This document shows, piece after piece, positions 28,780 through 32,779 of a stretch of 32,779 nucleotides of DNA. Numbering within the stretch: position 1 is the stretch's first letter; each line of letters opens with the position of its first letter. A program made the translations under genes and the position numbers. The notes beneath the pieces are model-generated. The model did not search any database. It was not told where the DNA came from and saw nothing but the letters and a program-made list of their open reading frames with translations. Source of the DNA: Melghirimyces profundicolus (GTDB taxonomy: Bacteria > Bacillota > Bacilli > Thermoactinomycetales > DSM-45169); the NCBI RefSeq assembly GCF_003054245.1, contig NZ_QBKR01000033.1, positions 1-32,779 of the forward strand. The letters run 5' to 3'.

Positions 28780-30471
28780 TCAATACATCACCCCGGTCCG
28801 CCGGTGGGTTTGGGCGAATTCGGCGGGGTCGGGGTCGAAGTATTTGGTGGTATACCGACGGACGAACTGGTTGTTTTGGTTGATGTAACCCGAGCCCCAA
28901 GTGGGGTCCATGGTCAACCATTTTCCGTTCACCTTGACTTCCACCCAGGCATGACGATTCCCGTCCGCCACCCCTTCGACGAACCGTGCCTCCATGCCGA
29001 TGGATCGAAGGAGGGCGATGGCGAGGAAGGAATAATCCTGACACACCCCGCTTTTCTCCTGCAAGGTTTTGAGGGCGGAATCATCGTATTCAAAATTGTC
29101 GTTTCTGAACTTCTGCACATCGTAACGGATGTTTTTGGCCACATATTCATAAATGGCCAGCGCCTTCTCCCGCTCCGTTTTTTTCCCTTGGGTCAAGTCC
29201 CGGGCCAGCTTCCGGATCTCATCATTCCGGGCTTGGATTCCGCGGGAAGGGAGCAAGTTACGCAAATCTTTATCTGCATTGTTGGTCACCGTGAACCGGG
29301 CCACACCGAAGAATCGGAAGTAGTCCCGCTGTTCTTCGGTGATCTCGGGGACGTTGACGGTCACCTCGTATTCCCCTTTGCCGAAGCGGAGCCAGAATGT
29401 GTCGTCAAACTTGTAGTTTTTCACGGGAATGAAATAGGTGGCTTCCATTCCGTCTTTTTTCGTCTGGACGATCAGGTGCTTGGTTTCCGCGGCATATGGG
29501 GCTTCGGGGTCGATGGACCCTTTGATCCGGTACTTCATGTTCCCCTTACCGCCGCCTGCCAAGGGGTATTCCAGTTTGACCCCGCGGCTGTCATAATGCT
29601 TGAAGAACTCAATGGGACTTTTTTCATCCTTGGAACGATTGTTCACCAGCAATGCAGCCGCTTCGTTGTAATAATCCGAACGTTTCGGGTCCGGGGTCAT
29701 CACCGTCAGCTTATGGATCCCTTTTCCGTAAAACAGCGGGATCCGGCGGTCGAATTCCCCATCGCCGTTCAGCCGAAGGAGGTGCTTCCACTCCTGACCG
29801 TCTTTTTCCAGTCGAACCATCAAACGTTCGGCCCCTGGTTTACCGAGGGAACCCTTCAGACGAAATTCCCCTTTGGCTTCCAGATAGCCGGTTTCCGGCC
29901 GGCTCAGCTTCAAACCCGCATCCTGACCGGCCCGGCTCATGGCGACATCCCGCCGGATCTCCGGATTGACGTTGATCACTTCAAAACGGGCCGCATCGTA
30001 AAACCGATCTTCCTGGTCCCGGCTGGGAAGCCGCACGGTCACCCGGTACTCCCCTTTACCGTTGAAGAGTTGCACCTGTCGGCTGAACTTCCCGTTGTTC
30101 AACCGGGTGTAATAGGAGAACTCCTTTTCCCCGGTACCTTCCCCGCCCTTTGTTTTCTCCACCTCGATCCACACCGTATCGGACTCGAATTCTCCGTATT
30201 TTTCAACCGTTCCTTCCACATGGAATCGGGAATTCACGGCGAATCGTTGATATTCGGGTGAGGTGAGGACCGTGTTCACCTGTTTTGCATAAGATTCCAG
30301 ACTCAGCTCTTTTAAATCCATGCTTTCGTTTTTTTCCGCCGCGAGACGGTCCCAGCGGTCTTGTTTCTGTTCCGCTTCCGTTTGAAACGCTGACAAAGGG
30401 TTGCACCCGGCGGCGAATACCAGAGCCGAAACGGTCAACAGGGCGGCCCCGGTTCGCAGGATCTTGTTCAT
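28780..30471 (-). CDS. Transglutaminase-like domain lipoprotein
   Basis: A 563-residue lipoprotein. The signal peptide ends in VFAAGC with lipidated Cys23. Residues 50-400 hold repeated beta-rich segments with a recurring pattern (GKGEYRVTV, GKGIHKLTV, GKGEYEVTV), which look like three or four copies of one extracellular module. The C-terminal transglutaminase/protease-like core has C477 in SGVCQDYSFLAIALL, H507 in NRHAWVEV and D522 in WLTMDPTWGSG, an intact Cys-His-Asp triad. Such proteins act outside the cell, on the wall or on exported proteins, but the substrate is unknown. GGGAGGG precedes the ATG. It is a single-gene unit with its own promoter and terminator. Confidence 0.9.
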   Translation of the reverse strand: MNKILRTGAALLTVSALVFAAGCNPLSAFQTEAEQKQDRWDRLAAEKNESMDLKELSLESYAKQVNTVLTSPEYQRFAVNSRFHVEGTVEKYGEFESDTVWIEVEKTKGGEGTGEKEFSYYTRLNNGKFSRQVQLFNGKGEYRVTVRLPSRDQEDRFYDAARFEVINVNPEIRRDVAMSRAGQDAGLKLSRPETGYLEAKGEFRLKGSLGKPGAERLMVRLEKDGQEWKHLLRLNGDGEFDRRIPLFYGKGIHKLTVMTPDPKRSDYYNEAAALLVNNRSKDEKSPIEFFKHYDSRGVKLEYPLAGGGKGNMKYRIKGSIDPEAPYAAETKHLIVQTKKDGMEATYFIPVKNYKFDDTFWLRFGKGEYEVTVNVPEITEEQRDYFRFFGVARFTVTNNADKDLRNLLPSRGIQARNDEIRKLARDLTQGKKTEREKALAIYEYVAKNIRYDVQKFRNDNFEYDDSALKTLQEKSGVCQDYSFLAIALLRSIGMEARFVEGVADGNRHAWVEVKVNGKWLTMDPTWGSGYINQNNQFVRRYTTKYFDPDPAEFAQTHRRTGVMY

Positions 30472-30510
30472 GGCTCCCTCCCAAATTCGTTCGGTAAAAA
30501 TCCTTTCCTC

Positions 30511-30541
30511 ATTATATCAGCGATTCATGCAGAAATATCAA
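30511..30541 (-). promoter_or_regulatory. Extended -10 promoter of the transglutaminase-like gene
   Basis: Read leftward: TTGATA (30541-30536), a 19-base spacer and a perfect TATAAT (30516-30511) preceded by TGA, i.e. an extended -10. The long spacer is offset by the extension. It lies 40 bases before the ATG. Confidence 0.65.
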
Positions 30542-30574
30542 CCGAATTTTCTCCCGGGAAGGTGTAAAAAAAGA

Positions 30575-30590
30575 GGCACCCGCAGGTGCC
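30575..30590 (-). terminator. Strong terminator of a short leftward transcription unit
   Basis: GGCACC-TGCG-GGTGCC read leftward, followed by TCTTTTTTTAC. No gene longer than 60 codons precedes it on this strand, so it marks the end of a small gene or RNA. Confidence 0.85.
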
Positions 30591-30591
30591 G

Positions 30592-30753
30592 TCAATGGAA
30601 AGACCAAGACCTTGACGTTAACCACAATGCTCGCAGACCCCTAAGCCAAAAGCATTCATGGGTCCTTTTATATGATACAACAAATTTTGATTGTCGTGTT
30701 TTTAAAAGTTCGACAAAATTCGACATATTTTTGCCTTGAAAGCCCGTATACAA
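30592..30753 (-). CDS. Candidate 53-residue protein divergent from the TPR regulator
   Basis: A 54-codon frame starts at TTG (30753) with GAGGAG exactly 7 bases upstream and ends one base before the strong terminator at 30575. The protein would begin MYTGFQGKNMSNFVELLKTR and continue basic and aromatic (HECFWLRGLRALWLTSR). It has no signal peptide and matches nothing I know. An inner ATG at 30726 gives 44 residues. Two other short frames overlap the same transcript: 13 codons at 30659-30618, and a frame ending near 30668. So the unit may instead be a small RNA. The region is AT-rich compared with its neighbours. Confidence 0.3.
   Translation of the reverse strand: MYTGFQGKNMSNFVELLKTRQSKFVVSYKRTHECFWLRGLRALWLTSRSWSFH
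30709..30725 (-). promoter_or_regulatory. Tandem Spo0A boxes (0A-box-like)
   Basis: Read leftward, TGTCGAA-TTT-TGTCGAA: two perfect copies of the core 0A box, 10 bases apart, which puts them on the same face of the helix. A weaker third match (TTGTCGTG on the other strand) is at 30691-30698. They lie about 95 bases upstream of the regulator's -35 and inside the candidate 53-residue frame. Confidence 0.65.
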
Positions 30754-30817
30754 AAAGTTTCTCCTCTTCACCTTTTAAAACTTTTGCTTTATCGATAGGA
30801 GTTCTCTTGTACATCAG

Positions 30818-30845
30818 TTGACAGAGCATTTGAAAGAAGTATGAT
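30818..30845 (+). promoter_or_regulatory. Sigma-A promoter of the TPR regulator
   Basis: TTGACA (30818-30823), 16-base spacer, TATGAT (30840-30845). The predicted transcription start is near 30852. Confidence 0.8.
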
Positions 30846-30955
30846 GTAAATGGACAATGGAAGGCCGGAAGCAGGGAGGGATCGGTTTTTTTGAAATTAT
30901 TTGTTTGTTGACATCTTTTGCCGGACCTTCTGCCCCCCGCCCTCCGGCCACTGCG

Positions 30956-32311
30956 ATGGAAAGGGGGAATCTTACCATCGGCCTCGGACATAACATCCGC
31001 CGGCGGAGAAAAGAGTTGAAACTGACCCAGGCCGAACTGGCAGACGGGATTATTTCCGTTCCTTACCTCAGTCTGATCGAAAATGAGAAAGCCCGCCCCA
31101 AGCCGGACATTCTGAACCCCCTCGCCAAAAAACTCGGGTTGAGTGTGCAGGACCTGATGGGTGTGACCGATGAGGACACCCTCCGCAAGGCGGAAAGCCT
31201 GATTGACAAAATCCGCAGTTCCCTGGTTTTTGAGTCCTATGACCGGGCGAAAACATGCCTGAAGGAACTGAGGGAGCTCTCCGCCCGAATCGCCGATCCT
31301 GGGGTTCTGATGAAAACCGATCTTATTGAAATCAATTTTTTCATTCATTTTTTCGAGGAAGAGGCCTACCGAAACCAACTGAAGGCGTTTGAAACACGGT
31401 GGGACAACCTGGAATCCAACCCGAATATTTGGGTCTGGTATCTCAGAATCAAAGGGAACATCCACTTTATGAAAGACCAGTTTGATCGGGCCCTCCTCTA
31501 TTACAAAGAAGCGGAAAAAGTTTTGCCTCAGGTGACGGAAGAGCTCGAGAAAGCATACATATACGGAAATCTGGGCAAAACGCACCTTCTCCTGTCCGAT
31601 CCTTCCCTCGGCATTCTCTATACTGAAAAATCAATTGAAATCATGTTGAGGAAAGATCGCTGGTTGGAAATGTGCACCTTGCTTAATATTCTTGGAGCCT
31701 GTTATACCCATAAGGGAGACTACCGAAAGGCGATCCTCTGTTTTGAGCGTGTCCTGCGCATGTCCGAACAGTTCACCTTCTCCAAGGTTCTCGTTTCCCG
31801 CACCTTCCATGAGCTGGGCGTTTGCCACCTGAAGCTGAATGATTTCGGACAGGCGATCGATTATCTCCACCGTTCACTGGAGGTGGTCAACCCGGATCAG
31901 CTCCCGAACTGGGAAAGAGGTTGTGTACACCAAGTTCTCTGTCACACCTATCTCAAAACCCGGGATATGGACCGGGCTCTCCACCACGTCCGGGAAGCCA
32001 TTCAATTGTTGGAAGGCCGGGAACGCTTAAGATCCGAATGTCTCATTTTCCTGGGTCAGATCCATTATCACCATGGCCGGTACATGGATTTCACCCGTTG
32101 TTACCGGGAAGCGATCCATTCCTTTCTCCAGCTCGGCACCGCGGAAAAAGTGGCCCACGCCTCCCACACTCTCGGAAAATACTACATCGACATCGGAAAG
32201 ACGGAGGAGGGCGTCCGGTTTCTTCTCCAGGCGGCGGAGCACTACAATCAGCTGGTGCCCTGTTTTGATTTCGACGTCGAACTGACTTCCGCGAACCCGT
32301 CCCCCGGGTGA
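30956..32311 (+). CDS. RRNPP-like transcriptional regulator: XRE-type HTH plus TPR repeats
   Basis: A 451-residue protein (484 if begun at 30857). The N-terminal Xre/Cro helix-turn-helix reads LGHNIRRRRKELKLTQAELA...ISVPYLSLIENEKARP. The remainder is helical TPR repeats (WYLRIKGNIHFMKDQFDRAL, AYIYGNLGKTHLLLSD, NILGACYTHKGDYRKAILCF, FHELGVCHLKLNDFGQAIDY and more). This matches the PlcR/NprR/Rap-like RRNPP family, whose TPR pocket binds a short secreted peptide. The start is unclear: ATG 30956 has no ribosome binding site, while ATG 30857 would lie only about 5 bases behind the predicted transcription start. No peptide precursor with a signal sequence is visible downstream. It stands alone next to Spo0A-like boxes. 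Confidence 0.85.
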   Translation: MERGNLTIGLGHNIRRRRKELKLTQAELADGIISVPYLSLIENEKARPKPDILNPLAKKLGLSVQDLMGVTDEDTLRKAESLIDKIRSSLVFESYDRAKTCLKELRELSARIADPGVLMKTDLIEINFFIHFFEEEAYRNQLKAFETRWDNLESNPNIWVWYLRIKGNIHFMKDQFDRALLYYKEAEKVLPQVTEELEKAYIYGNLGKTHLLLSDPSLGILYTEKSIEIMLRKDRWLEMCTLLNILGACYTHKGDYRKAILCFERVLRMSEQFTFSKVLVSRTFHELGVCHLKLNDFGQAIDYLHRSLEVVNPDQLPNWERGCVHQVLCHTYLKTRDMDRALHHVREAIQLLEGRERLRSECLIFLGQIHYHHGRYMDFTRCYREAIHSFLQLGTAEKVAHASHTLGKYYIDIGKTEEGVRFLLQAAEHYNQLVPCFDFDVELTSANPSPG

Positions 32312-32335
32312 ACCGGGCGTCAGCCGTCCAAAAAA

Positions 32336-32357
32336 GGCCACCGGTCTTCCGGTGGCC
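32336..32357. terminator. Intrinsic terminator, T-run on the leftward side
   Basis: GGCCACCGG-TCTT-CCGGTGGCC is a perfect 9-bp stem. The T-run (TTTTTT) is on the leftward reading, so it stops transcripts coming from the repeat array best. It may also end the regulator transcript. Confidence 0.75.
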
Positions 32358-32358
32358 T

Positions 32359-32779
32359 AGATGCGTTGTGATTGAATGTTCGGTTCGAGAAAAGGAGAAG
32401 CGTTTACCCAAAATAGCGACTTTGCTGTCCTGCCCAGCGGAGAATCAGCCAGCAAGGGCGTTCAGGGGCAAAAGCTTCTCCTGTGTTGCATCCGGAGGCG
32501 TTTGCCCCTGCCCGCAGCAGGATGATTCGGAGCGGACAGTGCCTGCTTCTCTGCAGGACAGCATAGCGAGACCGGGGAGAGAAGCGACCCCAGGCGAGAC
32601 TTGTGCTCTGTGAGTGCATAGCGAGACCGGGGAGAGAAGCGACCCCAGGCGAGACTTGTGCTCTGTGAGTGCATAGCGAGACCGGGAGTGAAGCGACCCA
32701 GGCGAGACTTGTGCTCTGTGAGTGCATAGCGAGACCGGGAGTGAAGCGACCCAGGCGAGACTTGTGCTCTGTGAGTGCA
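32359..32779 (-). repeat. Dispersed repeat copy F with tandem array, running off the window
   Basis: This copy is inverted relative to A and B. The end GCGTTGTGATTGAATGTTCG and AAGCGTTTACCCAAAATAGC comes first (from 32361). The central module follows (about 32415-32560), then a tandem array: units of 55, 55, 53 and 53 bp at 32561, 32616, 32671 and 32724, with a fifth beginning at 32777. Each unit opens GCATAGCGAGACCGGG and closes CTTGTGCTCTGTGAGT. The far end with the hairpin lies outside the window. Open frames through the array (for example 32404-32727, leftward) are repeat translations, not genes. Confidence 0.88.

Noticed and set aside
28165-30261. 698-codon rightward frame opposite the pseudouridine synthase and transglutaminase-like genes
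   Set aside because: It spans two well-supported genes and their terminator on the other strand; the translation has no recognisable domain.
30618-30659. 13-codon frame MNAFGLGVCEHCG
   Set aside because: The ribosome site (AGGA 3 bases away) is too close, and a longer overlapping frame has a better one. It is kept only as an alternative reading of the short divergent unit.
32404-32727. 107-codon leftward frame with repeating MHSQSTSLAW segments
   Set aside because: It is a direct translation of the tandem DNA repeat. It has no ribosome site and changes frame with the 53/55 bp unit length.
32561-32779. Possible CRISPR array at the window end
   Set aside because: The units abut with no unique spacers, are 53-55 bp, and occur singly inside other dispersed copies. 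This is a tandem repeat, not CRISPR.

Overview
The window looks like chromosomal DNA of a moderately GC-rich, spore-forming, Gram-positive Bacillota. Most genes have strong AGGAGG-type ribosome binding sites, several start with TTG or GTG, and intrinsic terminators are abundant. Secreted proteins carry Gram-positive lipoproteins or signal peptides, and two neighbouring Spo0A-box-like sites lie near position 30.7 kb. The gene set (class A penicillin-binding proteins with fibronectin-like domains and low-complexity tails, a YkvI family transporter, DUF2797, an RRNPP-like HTH/TPR regulator) would fit the Thermoactinomycetaceae. That placement is an inference from general knowledge, not from a search.

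Layout. 1-620: start of an IS701-like transposase and a dispersed repeat. 620-5000: a flavodoxin-fold reductase, ketopantoate reductase, a small Cys-rich protein, a thioredoxin-like protein with gcvH, and a 2-Cys peroxiredoxin. 5000-9900: a secreted 5'-nucleotidase with a possible Pho box, a SRAP protein, a pyruvate-oxidase-like ThDP enzyme and an Spx/ArsC-like protein. 9950-13760: a vitamin B12 unit read leftward, with promoter, cobalamin riboswitch, terminator, btuF-btuC-btuD and a PduO-type cobalamin adenosyltransferase. 13.8-18.5 kb: an alpha/beta hydrolase, DUF2797, a divergent PlsY-like membrane protein, a nitroreductase and a YkvI family transporter. 18.6-24.2 kb: two adjacent paralogous bifunctional penicillin-binding proteins and a 43-residue protein. 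24.3-30.5 kb: a 57-residue membrane protein, an SDR oxidoreductase, an 82-residue membrane protein, an exported lipase-like hydrolase with a possibly frameshifted start, an RluA-type pseudouridine synthase and a transglutaminase-like lipoprotein. 30.5-32.8 kb: a TPR-type HTH regulator, a short divergent transcription unit and a tandem repeat array that runs off the window.

How genes work together. The clearest functional unit is B12: riboswitch-controlled uptake (BtuFCD) followed by conversion to adenosylcobalamin, the ligand that shuts the riboswitch. The thioredoxin-like protein and GcvH form a tight pair, with the peroxiredoxin nearby. The two penicillin-binding proteins probably arose by tandem duplication.

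The features most worth a second look are: (a) a family of intergenic, MITE-like repeats, at least six copies in 33 kb, with terminal inverted repeats, a hairpin end and an expandable 53-55 bp tandem unit; and (b) the regulator locus at 30.6-32.3 kb, where a short terminator-capped unit diverges from an RRNPP-like regulator across tandem Spo0A-like boxes. Most other genes are ordinary housekeeping or accessory genes. I do not see a clearly novel defence or biosynthetic system.
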